Positions 1-11,427 of a stretch of DNA of 64,000 nt are shown piece after piece. Below the pieces are notes generated by a model that saw nothing but the letters and a program-made list of their open reading frames with translations, did no database searches and was not told where the DNA came from. The position numbers and the translations under genes were made by a program. Source of the stretch: Campylorhamphus procurvoides (Eukaryota; Chordata; Aves; Passeriformes; Dendrocolaptidae); assembly GCA_013396655.1 (NCBI GenBank), contig WBMV01007609.1:338459-402458 (forward strand). Direction: 5' to 3'. Numbering within the stretch: position 1 is the stretch's first letter; every line of letters begins with the position of its first letter.

Positions 1-1425
1 CTTGAGACAGCCCTGTGAGTGATCCTGATTAATGTGGTCATTGCTTGAGGAGGAGAAAATGATGTGCAAAGGACTCCAACACGATCTCTTTTACATCAGC
101 AATGCTGCACCCTTCTCTTTTTCCTTTGCACTTACAACAAAGTGCAAGCTCCAGAGAATTTACAGACAGAGACACGCTGCTTGGTTTGCCAAATAAAAGA
201 GGTTTAAACCTCATCAATCTCCCCCAAAGCAGAAGGGAGATATGATTGTCTCTGCCAAATGGATGCCCTTTGGCAGCCGTGCACAGAGGTTTCAGAGTGG
301 GCTCCTTACAGCATGAGGTCCATCCAGTAAAACCTCCCACCATCCCATGGCTCTGTGGGCAGCAAATTTATGATCAGCTGCTCAGAGACACCACAACTTG
401 TGCTGCAGAAACCACAAAACAGAAACTTCTTCTCCCAAATGTTTCGTTCCCACCATTTGAGCAGGAAGAGAAGCAAAGGTCCAGCAGGGTCTTTTTAGCT
501 TTCCTGGGAAACATTATTCTTTATATTCTTTATGGTGTCTCCCAGGAACACAGGCATGCTTTATGGAGAGCAGAGCACATTTTGTTCTCTTAGGGAGCTC
601 GTGGGGTAATGACATGCAGGCTCTGGGCTAGAGACCGAGCATCTTGGGAATGCTCTTAAACTTGCAGGTGAATATTATATGAGAAGTAAATGAGAACATA
701 AATGGGAACAACTGCTGCAGTGATGGAGCTGGGGCAGTTGCACTTGGAGCTGTGTTGCTTATAGTTCTTAGCCTCTCTGAGCTCAGGAACTGCATTAACC
801 TGAAGGAAAATCATATGTATATTTCACTCACTGTAAATATAAGGATGATTTAAGAGCTCCACAGGCTTATGAGACATCTTATCTGGGCTGGTGAGTTAGG
901 GCTTGTCTGTCCTCCTCAGTAGGATTCATCCTAAGGTCACCTCACAGCCTAGTCCTGCCAAATTCTGGACCGGATTCCAGGCTGCTGCCTCCAGGCTCTC
1001 CAGCCTTCCCAGCACTGAGCCCAGCTCTTCCGCAGTCCCATGCCATCCCCACACCACTCTGCCCGGGGCTGGGGCACACCAGGACATGCAGTTTGCAGGC
1101 ACAGAAAGTTCTCCAGTTCTGCAACTCCCACCTTGTCCTTTACCTTGGGCAAAGACAGTCCAGGGATGGTTCCAGGGCAAGGCTTCCCAAAGGGATCTGG
1201 GATATATTTTACCATACATTTTAGAAAGAAGAAGCTCAGTGGGAATAACTTTTGTGCAAGGAACAATAACAATAAACAGAAAGTACTGAGAGAAATGCTG
1301 TTCAAGAGGTGCCACCCAAAAATATCCAGGTTCTTATTTGCCTGTGTCTTAATGAACTTCATTGTGTGGCACCTACTGATGAAATCCCAGAAGAATTGAA
1401 CATCAGTACCTCAGTGAGGTACTGG
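1..1425. other. Unique non-coding sequence
   Basis: No repeat family or domain is recognised. Overlapping frames of up to 137 codons exist on both strands at about 903-1399, but they are equally long in several frames, low in complexity and carry no known motif, so I treat them as chance. Confidence 0.5.
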
Positions 1426-1429
1426 AAAA

Positions 1430-2250
1430 CTTGAAAGACGGGAAACATCTTTAAATGCCAACCTTTGAAATGTTAAATAAGAAGGCAGAGGCTCAGGAGC
1501 TTCCCTTTCCAACCTATATAACATCAGTTTTCAGAAAACACTGAGGTGGATAATCAAATAGTCTCTCTGTGAGCTCACAGCGGAGTATAAAGGGATGAGT
1601 AACAGTCTGTATGGATTTGTCAAGAACAAATATGTCAAACCAATCTAATTTTCCTTTATGACAGTGCAAAAAGCCTTCTGGATAGAGAAGAAACAGACCA
1701 TGTCATAGATCTTGATTTCAGTAAGGCTTTTGACACTGTCTCCTCTGACACTTTCATGAGCTAGAAAAATATCATCTAAGTGAGTATATTATTGGGAAGT
1801 TGCAAAGCTGGTTAGAAAATTATAGATGGAGCAATCATTGACAGATTACTGTCAAAATAGGATGCTTAATGTATGGACTAAGCTTTCAGCACTTTCATTA
1901 ATGGTCCTGATGATGGAACAGAGAAAACACTTCTCAAGCCGGCTGACACCTCCACATGGAAAGGACTGCCAGTATTTTGGATAACTAGACTTACAAATGA
2001 ACTTCACAGATTCATAGCCGAGTTGGAGATGATCTGAAAAAAAAAATAAAAGAGATGCTACTTGGTGGAGATAAGTGAATGTGGAAAGGAATAGTCAGCT
2101 GTGGGAATTCCAAATGGGGAACAACTGGCTGGTGAACACATCTGAATGGAAGCCCCTAAGATCATTGCGGATCAGGTGCTCAGCAGGTGTCAAAAACAGC
2201 ACTGTTGGGAGAAGGCAAAGCCCCACTCCACACACTTAAGTGTGGTCTGT
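1430..2250 (+). mobile_element. Ancient CR1-type LINE fragment, reverse-transcriptase region
   Basis: In translation the piece at about 1700-1740 reads DLDFSKAFDTVS, the conserved RT block of CR1/Jockey-type LINEs (seen in sequence; family knowledge). The upstream stretch near 1610-1660 corresponds to the 'GFVK..TNLI' part of the same domain. The stretch near 1895-1960 corresponds to the 'FIN.LDDG' block that precedes the catalytic ADD motif, here decayed. Around 2090-2140 it continues into the region downstream of RT. Stops and indels interrupt every frame, so it is a dead copy. It is far more diverged than the short CR1 tails elsewhere in the window and probably belongs to an old subfamily. 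The ends are approximate. Confidence 0.75.
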
Positions 2251-2255
2251 GAGCC

Positions 2256-2825
2256 ATGTCAAGGAACTCCTCCATGCAGCTTATCTTTGAGCCTTTGGAT
2301 ACACAAGGTGAATACTCAGCCACTCCTTGTGTCCCTACACAAAACACAGTGTTCCTTAAAATCAATTCTCCTCAACTTAGCACTGGCAAATTTAGCTTTG
2401 AACATATTTGGCTTGGCAAGGCAAGACTGAAATTGTGGTCTGAGTGTGGATCAAACTGTCCGACACTCCCATTAGTTATTTTTTGCAACCCACTTTTCTT
2501 CTGAACCACTCATGAGAGTGCAAGGCTGGGATCAGTCTGGGCAACCAGGAAGGCTCCTGTTAAAACCTCACCAGCAAAACACTTTAGAAAGAAATAAAGA
2601 AATAAAACCAGTCATATGAGGCCAAGGTCCAGCTCTGCTTTCTTTTCAAACAATAGCCTTCCCTTCTTCCTGCTTGTAGAGCAGGATGACAGTCCTTGCT
2701 GCTTGGTTCGTGGCAAGTCCTGCCTTTCCAGAGCCAGAGGAAGCCACACAGAGCCTTTCCGTGGAAAACGTTGGGAGAAACCCTTTTCAGCACCCTGAGC
2801 CTCTGCACTTGAGCACAGAAAGGAC
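2256..2825. other. Unique non-coding sequence
   Basis: Nothing recognised. GC content rises toward the right end, leading into the short duplication and the CpG-rich block. Confidence 0.45.
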
Positions 2826-2913
2826 AGGGATGCCCGAGTGCTGCGAGCCCTCCCCATCCCCAGAAAAGCCAGGGATGCCCGAGTGCCCCGAGCCCTCCCC
2901 ATCCCTCCCGCTT
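2826..2913. repeat. 45-bp direct duplication, two copies
   Basis: The string agggatgcccgag occurs at 2826 and again at 2871. The 45-bp units match except for a few substitutions (for example ctgcgag against ccccgag). The unit is a multiple of three, so it leaves both strands open, which explains the repetitive frames here. There is no sign of coding beyond that. Confidence 0.75.
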
Positions 2914-3039
2914 CCCTTTTTCATCGAGACAATCTGATTAAAGGCGTGCAGGAGAGAAGCAGATGGCAGTTTTGACGTTAGGTGAAGACAGCTTAATCTC
3001 CATCTGTGCTGACATTTTCACATGTCTCCCTGATAATCG

Positions 3040-3297
3040 CTCCTGTGCAGCTGGGGGTCGGGGCTGCCCTTTGCGGGGGCATTGCTGAGGAGGGGTGCCG
3101 GTCCATCCCTCCGGGCTGGCCCCTGCTGAACACACCGATCATTATCCGCCCTCTCTGGGATTGCGCTGCCGACCTAATGAGCACCCCGCACCCCTCGGCG
3201 TGGCTGAGCTCGGGCTTTGCAGGGCTCGGGTTTTGCGGAGCATCTGCTCCAGCCCGGCTCTACCCCGGAGAGGCAATCAGGGAGGATTCGGAGCGAG
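3040..3297 (+). promoter_or_regulatory. CpG-rich block ending in a consensus splice donor; possible first exon or promoter
   Basis: I count about 18 CpG dinucleotides in roughly 260 bases, with GC near 62 percent. That is an observed/expected ratio of about 0.7, against a strongly CpG-depleted background in the rest of the window. The block ends in gagcgag followed by gtgagt at 3298, a near-perfect vertebrate 5' splice site on the plus strand. A TGACGTTA (CRE-like) element lies upstream near 2974. A plus-strand frame (about 3006-3329) runs through it but has no recognisable domain and continues past the donor. The inference is an unannotated first exon, a lncRNA start or an orphan CpG island. 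No TATA box is visible. Confidence 0.35.
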
Positions 3298-3300
3298 GTG

Positions 3301-6092
3301 AGTGGCACAGAGGTTGGAAGGGAAGCTAATTACAAAGGGTGCCTTCCAGTACCCCGACAGCGAGGGCTGCCCTTAGTGGTTTTCTAAGGCAGGAGCATCT
3401 CGCAATGAAGTCTCTGACGTCTTCTCGGTTTCTGAGCAAATACACAGCATTTCAGTGTGGAGGGCTGGAGTGCATCGCTCGGGCGCTTCCACAGCGGGGG
3501 TTCCAGGCAGGAATTCTGTGGCATCGCTTGTTCACCTGCTGGAGTGGAAAGTGGTTCCTGTAACCCCCTCCATCACCTCGGGCAGGGGGACTCTGCTGAA
3601 ATACAGAGTTCAACACAGCTCTATAAGAATGGCAAATCCCTGAAACTTGGGGAAATACTGCAAAAGCAGATGGTCCTGCATCAGGGCACTGACCAGAGTG
3701 CTTGGCAACTGCTTTGGCCGGGGTTTTGTGCCAGAAGCTGAGGCACAGCCCCACATTCCCTTGTGCCAGCCTCAAACGGGGCTCACACAACCCAACAAAA
3801 GAGCTGAGGTGGCCAGTGGAGGAGGCAGGAGCATCTCAAATCCAGGTTTTGTGGGGCTTGTTGATATCGTGTAAGAACAACACTAAAGAGACACAGCAGT
3901 AAGGATGGGGATTCATTCCCATGCCCCAAACATAAGAAATCGGAAAACTGTTCTCATTAAATTTAGCAACCAAGCAACACAAAACAATGGGAAATATACA
4001 CTTTAATTGCAGGAAACTTCTGACACAAAGGAAAGCAGCCAGGTTAATGTTATGTCCCAGCTGAAGTCTTAAAGCTCCCATGAATACCACGCCACTACAG
4101 CGTGTTTTTGCAATGAAGAAGTCAAAGCACTGGGTCTGTGGGACAGTAGAAGAAGGGTAGGAGAGTCTTCTGATGTGTCAGCATGACTTGGGAATGCTGC
4201 TCTTGCTGAGTGCCATGCAAGGATCCATCCCAGGGCTGTAAGATTAAAGAGAAGTCAGAGCTACAAATTCCTCCTGGAGACTTGAACTGCCCCAGAGCCC
4301 CAGGGGATTAGCCCAGGGTTTGGCTGCACATTCAGGACAGATTTGAGGGAAGGCTCCAGGTCAGGGTCTCTGGGGCCCAGCAGGCAGCGGGACAGGCTCC
4401 CAGGGCACGCGGCCAGGCACGGCATCAGAGACCTCAGCACTGCAGCCACAGCTTTTGGGTTACACAAAGCTTTTGATTCTGAGTGACACCGAGTCTTATC
4501 AGCCTCTGCTGACCTTGGTAGGGATCCATCAGGCTCAGTACTTGTCAGAAGGCAACTGAACACAGTGAGGTGATGTTTACTCCAGTGCCACCCACACCCA
4601 TGCACAGGCACTTACCTCCCTATCCCACCCTGTGGAAATGTCACAAAGTGATCAGGCAATACCCAGAGCACATGGTGGCTCTTGGTACCACTCCTGTTCC
4701 CTGTGTTTAGCATCACAACACACGAGTGCAGTGCCCCAGAGAACTGCACAGCCAGGAAGCCACCCGCGGCAGCATCTCTTGGTAGCAAATACCTTATCCA
4801 CTGTTTCTGGAGGTCTGTGAAACAACACAACCTGCATGGGCAGCTTTAGCATGCTTCCTCTGGCTATGTGACACCCACCTGAGCTACTGCACAGGGGCCT
4901 TTCCTGGGCAAGCACAGCGATTTATAGTGCAATTGTGCTGTTCAGTATTTTCCAGTCAAGGGGTTGTGGCTTTAAAGCAGTGCATGAATTACTCGTTTCT
5001 CAACTTCACAGAACATCCTTGAAATGCTACTTGTGCCATCTTGTGTTTTCCCCGCTCTAAATCAGTGTAAGTGTTTTGTTCTCTCTGCCACCTATTTTTA
5101 TTATATCTGCCCTACTCAGACATACACACAGGCCCATATACAGTGTGTTTCTAGGCAGATGAACAATCCCTCATGCTTTAGGAGAGCCAGCTCAGTCTAA
5201 CACAGACATTAGGGCTTCTGACTCTCTGTGACTCCTTTCAGATCAGCCAAACAAAGACGAAACTTTGATGACCACATCTCTCATTTTCTTCTAGCTGGAA
5301 TCAGCCCATGCCACACAAACACAAGGTTACTGTGCAGGTTTCTCAGCTCAGAGGTGCTGACTGCCCTGAGAAAAGGGGTCTTTGAAGACAGTTGAAAAGT
5401 TGCAGTGAGGTCCTACCTCTGTAAAATGTGAGCATTGCACTACTCTGCATAAAGAATGCTGGTAACCCCAATTCTGGGGAAAATTCATTGCTCAGGAAAC
5501 CTGTGACTGTCTGCTTTTGTTAAAATCCTTATTCACGGCGAAGTTTAGAAAGCTCAAGGTTAGAAATAAATTGGCCAGAAATAAAGCATTAATCCATTCA
5601 TGGCTTTGGTCCAAAGTTTATTCATAAATAACTTTTCCAAGCAACCCTTTCTAGACTGAACTACGTGGATCACATTATCAGCAAGCATCTCCTGCTTTCC
5701 TTTCCCCATATTGTTTGACATTTTCAGGGAACCGGGATGATCCATGCCCACCCGATAGGGTAGCAGAGGGCTTCTCATGAGATGCCTTTGCTCTTTGCAG
5801 CCTGGCTGGTGCTCAACTTCACCTCGAATCCTCCCGGCTCCCGCTGGGTGAGTGACACTTCATAATCTGGAGAACAATGTGAGGCAGCTAAAAATAGCCG
5901 TACTCTGTAGGAGTGCTCAGGTGCCAATCCACTCGTGATAAGCATCACAGGATTTGGGAAGCTCTGACAGATAACTGATGGCTGGCTGAACGTGTGCAAA
6001 TAGCAGCTAAGCTGATCACAAGGAATCAGACCTGCAGAGTTGTTCTTCAGCATTTATTCAGCTTTATCTCTGTTTTCACTTCTGGTGATAAT
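3301..6092. other. Unique non-coding sequence
   Basis: About 2.8 kb without a recognisable repeat. If the donor at 3298 is real, this is the start of its intron. I see no strong downstream exon with an acceptor, an open frame and a donor. Confidence 0.45.
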
Positions 6093-6230
6093 AATCACAG
6101 AATCCCAGAATGGTTTGGGTTGGAAGGGAATGTAAAGCTCATCTCCTTTCCACGGCCTGCCATGGGCAGGGACACCTTCCACTAGACCAGGTTGCTCCAA
6201 GCCTTGTTCGACCCAGCCTGGCTTCTGAGA
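6093..6230 (-). mobile_element. CR1 LINE 3' fragment
   Basis: It starts with aatcacagaatcccagaatgg, then tttgggttggaaggg and the ccatgggcagggacacc block, which is the reverse complement of the CR1 3' end. It is truncated after about 140 bp near gacccagcctgg. Confidence 0.85.
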
Positions 6231-7017
6231 AGCTGGAGGAGATACTTCAAATCCTAACATTTAAATGAAATTTGTTACTAAAGCAGGTTTTATGTTAAGC
6301 AGACCATCGAGACTGTGAGGCTGAGTAGTTTTGCAATTGGACTACTAGTGCTTTCAGTTTATTGCATTTTATTTGCAATGTTCAAGCTACAAATTGGCCC
6401 AACATTAAACAAGAAGAGCAGCCCTTTCCTACTTCACTCATGGTTTTCTGGTCTCACAACGGGCTGTGACAGCAGTTTGCTCCTAGTATGGGCCTTTCTC
6501 ATTTCAGCATGTCACACTCCCTGTTATCTTGCTTGAAATAAATAAGGTAAGATCAAAACCAGAAAATGAAGATGCAGCAGTGAGATATGGATGTTTACAC
6601 CTCGGGCTCAGTGGCCTGAATCTAGCATGGGTTTGTAGCAAGTTGCTGACTTCCTCTCTACAGCTCTGATTCCTGATTATTACTTTTTTCCATAATGCTC
6701 TGGCACCCCTTGCTCCCAGGCATCGCTTTGAACTCCTGCTACTGCTTTGTAAGTGAGACTCCAGACTGGAAAGGAAAGCTTGAAAACAATGACCTGAGGC
6801 ACCCCAAAGCTGCAGAAAGCAGGGAGAGGAAATGGAGAACTGAGAGACAGGATTGCTGCTGCTGTGCTTTTAACTCTCACCATTTGCCACCCCATCTCGT
6901 TCTCTGAGGCACCCAGTTCACACTGATGGAGCATCCAGGGCCATCTCTGACCCAGGAGCCCCCAAGGCACCCAGGGCCAGACTCCTCTTTGCATGATGCA
7001 GCTGGTCCCAGTCACCA
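6231..7017. other. Unique non-coding sequence
   Basis: Nothing recognised. The only notable point is an A/T-rich stretch at about 6260-6420. Confidence 0.4.
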
Positions 7018-7430
7018 AGAATCATGGAATCATTAAGGTTGGAAAAGACCTCCAGGACCATCAAGTCCAACTTTTGACTGAACATCCCCATGCCCACTAA
7101 ACCATATTGCCAAGTGCCACATCTGCTCATTTTTTTAACCCTCCAGGGCTGGTGACTCCACCACTGCCCTGTGCAGTCTGCTTCAATGCTTAACCACTCT
7201 TTTGGTGAAGAAATATTTCCTAATATCCAACCCAAACCTCCCCTGCTTGAGGCAGCTTAAGGCTGTTTCCTTTGTCCTGTCCCTTGTCACCTGGGAGCCC
7301 GACCCTAATCTGGCTCCAAGCTCCTGTAATGGAGTTGCAGAAGGTCCCCCCTGAGCCTCCTTTTCTCCAGGCTGATTCTCCTCACCACCCACAGCCACTC
7401 CTGCTGCTCCAGCCCCTTCCCTGGACAGAA
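7018..7430 (-). mobile_element. CR1 LINE fragment, about 410 bp
   Basis: This belongs to the 'cattaaggttggaaaagacc' tail subfamily, followed by the ctccaccactgccctg block, aagaaatatttcctaatatcc and the upstream ctttgtcctgtcccttgtc block. It is one of the longer CR1 tails here and has an intact 3' end. The minus-strand frames over it are CR1 shadows. Confidence 0.88.
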
Positions 7431-9149
7431 ATGCCAAGAGGGAGAGCTTTGAATCTCCCACCATCCCCACGTCCCTTGGCAAACCTGCCCTGAGAAGTAA
7501 CAAAGGAACCTGCAGCAGACCGCTGAATGCCAGCATTCCTTTCCAAAGAGAAAACCTGGAGGAAGATAAGAACGGAAAAATCCATTGTGAAGCAGCTGTT
7601 TGGCAGGTGCTTTGAAGGCACCCTGCAGAAGGGTAAGGAGCCCTGGCACATGTGCAGCCCTGCACCCAGGGATCCTGTGCAGCCCTGCTGCCAGGGATCC
7701 TGCCTCACGCCGGGATAATGAGCAGTGCCTGGGCTCATCTGGGAAGGCAGAGCCATCCCTGTGATCCGCACCTGCATGCCAGCAAGGATTGCTCTCTGGG
7801 CAGTGCTGAGCACTGGGAGAGGAGACAGCAGCCTGGGAACTCGCTGTCTGATGTTTCTCCTGCCTCCAAACTCCTTTTGTTCCATAAATGAGGCTTTCGC
7901 TGAGGAGATGGAAGTGGATGCTTCATAATTCTAAAGCCTCTGTCACTCAGAAGGGATTGCCAGGAAGCCAACATGTTTTGAGAGGGGTGAGCAATGCACA
8001 TCGGGGCTGAGAGACCAAGCCTGGGAGAGAGGAGATGTCACTGTCACAATTATGGTCCCCTGCACGTGAAGGTCCTGGCACTGGGGCCTGGGGCCATGGG
8101 GAGCTCTGCAGTCCAGTGCAGGCTCAGGGATGTGGCACAAACAGAGCTTCTCTGGGATCAGGGGGGCCTTGAGCAGGTTTGGGCTGCAGAGGGGTCCCAA
8201 CAGACTCTGGGTTATGGGGCTGTGCCCCGGTGGTGTGGTGAGGCAGGATGGTGCCAAGGATGGCTGTAGGAAGACGGGTGTGCCCCATTTCTCTAACCAT
8301 GTAATTTCAGTGAATATCATTTATTTCAATTTTTCCAGTATAATGCAAAGGCAATGCCTGGGGAAGGTTCTGCTTGCTGCATCCCAGTCAGATGCAGATA
8401 GTGGTGAACAGACAAGGGCTGTTTCACAAGGTAAAGACAAGAGAGAAAACCAGCCTAGGCCTGGCGTGGAAATAGGCTGGGCTGGTCTCAGTCTGCAAAG
8501 CTGCCTCACCACATCCTGGTGCTGGTGCCTGAAGGATTCTCCTTGTCCACTGGCTCTCCCCAAACATGGTGTGCCAATGGAAAGGCAGGCTGGGTGAGCT
8601 CTGTCTACACCAGCCCTTTCCCGCTCTCCTGTCAGAAGTGATTTACCTGCACAGGCTGCACAGCCCCGAGTATTTTGGCAGCTGAGACCAGACAAATGCT
8701 GTGGGCTGGGAGCACCCAGAGCAGCAGTGGCAATGACACAGATGCCAGTGGTGCCATTTCAGAAGCAGCCCAGAGGAGAAGGGAGAGCACAGAGCCACCC
8801 CAGGGTCTGCACAGCTGCAGGTCTAAGGGCAGGTTGGCTTCTGGCTCTGCCCTCATATGCATGAGCAGAGTCCATCCTTTCCTGTAGATGGAAGGGAGTT
8901 GTTCCAAGTTGTGGCTCCATTCAGGTCTGTTGGGGTTCTCTGTGCTGGTGCAAAGATCCAGCTCAAGTGGATAAATGTGACTTTTGCTGTCTTCTCTCCA
9001 CACCTTCCTTCATATACATTCTGGATGTGCCCATCCATTCAGCACAGAGATTAGGGCAGCCCTGCCAGCCCTGTCTGACCACAAGGGATCACAACCCAGT
9101 GCTGCTGTGGGTTATACAGGAATGGAATCCAGTTCCCAGGACTGCAGAG
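7431..9149. other. Unique non-coding sequence with a short internal duplication
   Basis: A unit of about 27 bp containing cagccctgc and ccagggatcctg occurs twice in tandem at about 7651-7705. Otherwise nothing is recognised. Frames of up to 155-167 codons occur on both strands and lack domains. Confidence 0.45.
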
Positions 9150-9273
9150 CACAGAACCCTTCAATGGTTTGGGTTGGAAGGGATTTTAGAGCTCATCTCA
9201 CTCCAATCTTTTGCCATGAGCAAGGACACCTTCCACTAGACCAGGTTTCTCAAAACCTCATCCAACAAGGACG
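9150..9273 (-). mobile_element. CR1 LINE 3' fragment
   Basis: Contains tcaatggtttgggttggaag and a degraded copy of the 'gccatgggcagggacacc' block (here gccatgagcaaggacacc). The extreme 3' repeats are missing. It ends near atccaacaagg. Confidence 0.8.
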
Positions 9274-10735
9274 TTTCTCTTTAATGGACTAATGGTCCTG
9301 GTTTGTGCTGACCTATGACCTTGGCTGCCCGCTGGGATAGTCCCCAAGAAGGAAGTTTATGCACGCAGTAGGAGAAATAAAGATTCCTTCTTCATTCCCT
9401 TTATTGAAATAAGTTTCTGCTAAAGCTGTGCTGTGTGAACCTGCTTTGACACTGCAAGGGAGAGACAAATCTAAGCATTAAGCCTCACCCCTGCAAAGGA
9501 TAATTGAAATCAATGTAGTTGTTGTCTCCCTCTTACACTGCTGCAGGTGCCAAGGGATGCTGCTGAGCATCCTTCAAAGAACTTGGAGGGATGGCTCACA
9601 GATACTCCCTCTGCTCCAGGGACTTCCAGGCAAGGTGTCAGGATCTGGAGCATCAAGAGAAAGACAGTGAGGATTTTTTTTAAAATCAAAATCAATAATA
9701 AAGAATCACCACCGTGTTCCTATGTCTCAACACCTCCTTAATACACTCTGCTGAAATCTACCCTCGTTGCATAGTCACAAGGGAGTGACTTATCAGTCAG
9801 CAGCTCCTCTGTGTCCTTTTATTTTTTATATGCTTTCACTCCTTTTTCTCCAGCTTCCTGTGATTTTCAGACCTTGTTGAACATTGAAGATGCCTCCCTA
9901 TTATTCCAGCATCTCTGCTCTGCTGTCATTCAGACTTCAGTGTCTACACCTCCCAGTTCTGTGCTCCCTCTGTGCAGAGCAAGCTGAAAAGTAGCAACCT
10001 GTCTTTTAAAGTCTCACATTCTTTTTGGTGATTCTCTTCCCTTGAAAATCCATTCCTCTCCTGAAAACCCTGCCGTGGATATTTACCTTCCAGCTCTCCT
10101 GCTGCCTTCCTTTCCCTGCAGAAGGGGGAGCAGATCATGGTACTGACTTCAGCCTGCACCAAACTGGAGGGTTTTATTCTTTCAAGGTGGCACAGAGAGG
10201 GCAGATTGTTCCAGAGAGGTATTTGAGAAGAAAATGTTTGCACCAGTTTCTGGGAAGGAGACCAGAAAGGGAGAAGATAAGAAGGCACAGGCGTGCCAAG
10301 GTAGACTTGCCCCGCTGGGCAACATTGGCTGCCTCCTGGGATACTTCCAGGATAAAAACCTGGTTATTAATCTCCAAAAATTAAATCAAATCAGATGAAC
10401 TACTTCTAGCCTGAGCGGAAGGACGCCTCAGTCAACAAGTAGCTTTGAGAGTTACTCCCTCAAGGGCTTTGAGATGGAAGATGCATTCCAGGTCTTACTG
10501 AAAATAGTCCTCTGGTTGCTTCAGTGCTTCTCTGTTAATTATACATTTAATGCTTTTAGTCATTGTGTGCACAGGCTTCACAAAGGGGTTGTGTTTTACT
10601 TGTCTGGCTTGTAAGCACCATGATGACAGCAAGGATAATGTCTGCGTTTATATCATAAGATCAATTACAATTAAGGAATTACAGTGTAATAGCTTTGTCA
10701 TGGTGCATGTTCAATAGATGGGAAACTCAGAGGCA
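9274..10735. other. Unique non-coding sequence
   Basis: The part at 9300-9470 has an aataaag motif and an LTR-like feel, but I could not find paired ends or a target-site duplication. Nothing else is recognised. Confidence 0.4.
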
Positions 10736-10737
10736 TA

Positions 10738-10990
10738 GGATCACAGAATGGTTTGGAAGGGACCTTAAAGCTCATCTTATTCCATCCCTCTACCATGGGC
10801 AGGGACACCTTCCTCTATCCCAGGTTGCTCCAAGCCCTGTCCAACCTGGACTTGGATACTTCCAGGGTCTGCCCACCCTCACACAGAAGGATTTCTGCTT
10901 AATATTTAATGTAAATCTACCCTCTGCCATCTTAAAACCCTTTCTCCCCTGCCCTATCAGTGCAGACCCTTGTCAACTTTCCCCAAAAGG
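10738..10990 (-). mobile_element. CR1 LINE 3' fragment
   Basis: Starts at tcacagaatggtttggaag and runs through ccatgggcagggacacc and ggttgctccaagccctgtcc. It then passes into the more internal 'cccctgccctatcagtgcag' segment, giving about 250 bp of tail. Confidence 0.85.
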
Positions 10991-11162
10991 AATCTCCATG
11001 TATTACTTGCCAGCTGTAAATCCATGCCCATGTTCAGAGGGATGTTGTTGTAACCAGGCCCTGCAAGGATGGGTGTGTGGGCTCTGAACCATTCGGTGTT
11101 TGTACTGATGACCCAGGAGAAAATATAAAATGGGCACACATCTGTGTTCTCTGTAACCACTT

Positions 11163-11427
11163 ACAGGACCAAGGGAATGGACTGAAGTTGTGTCAGGGGA
11201 GCTTCAGGCAGGATCTCAGGAAAAGGTTCTTCCCCCAGAGGGTGGTGGGCACTGACCAGACTCCCCAGGGCAGTGGGCACGGCCTCAAGGCTGCCAGAGC
11301 TCCAGGAGGGTTTGGACAATGGGACAGGGACAGGGTGGGATTGTTGGGGTGTCTGTGCAGGGCCAGGAGCTGGACTGGATGATCCTTGGTGGTCCCTTTC
11401 AGGTCAGGATATCCTGTGATACTCTGA
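11163..11427 (+). mobile_element. CR1 LINE 3' fragment, 'atatcctgtgat' tail subfamily
   Basis: Sense orientation. Begins near aagggaatgg, passes ggttcttcccccagagggtgg and the gggattgttggggtgtctg block, and ends in tcaggatatcctgtgatact. The same subfamily recurs at 21283, 39928, 54255 and 58833, which makes this a young, repeatedly inserted group. Confidence 0.88.

Noticed and set aside
9300..9470. Possible LTR with an aataaag motif
   Set aside because: No terminal inverted repeats and no target-site duplication found by eye.
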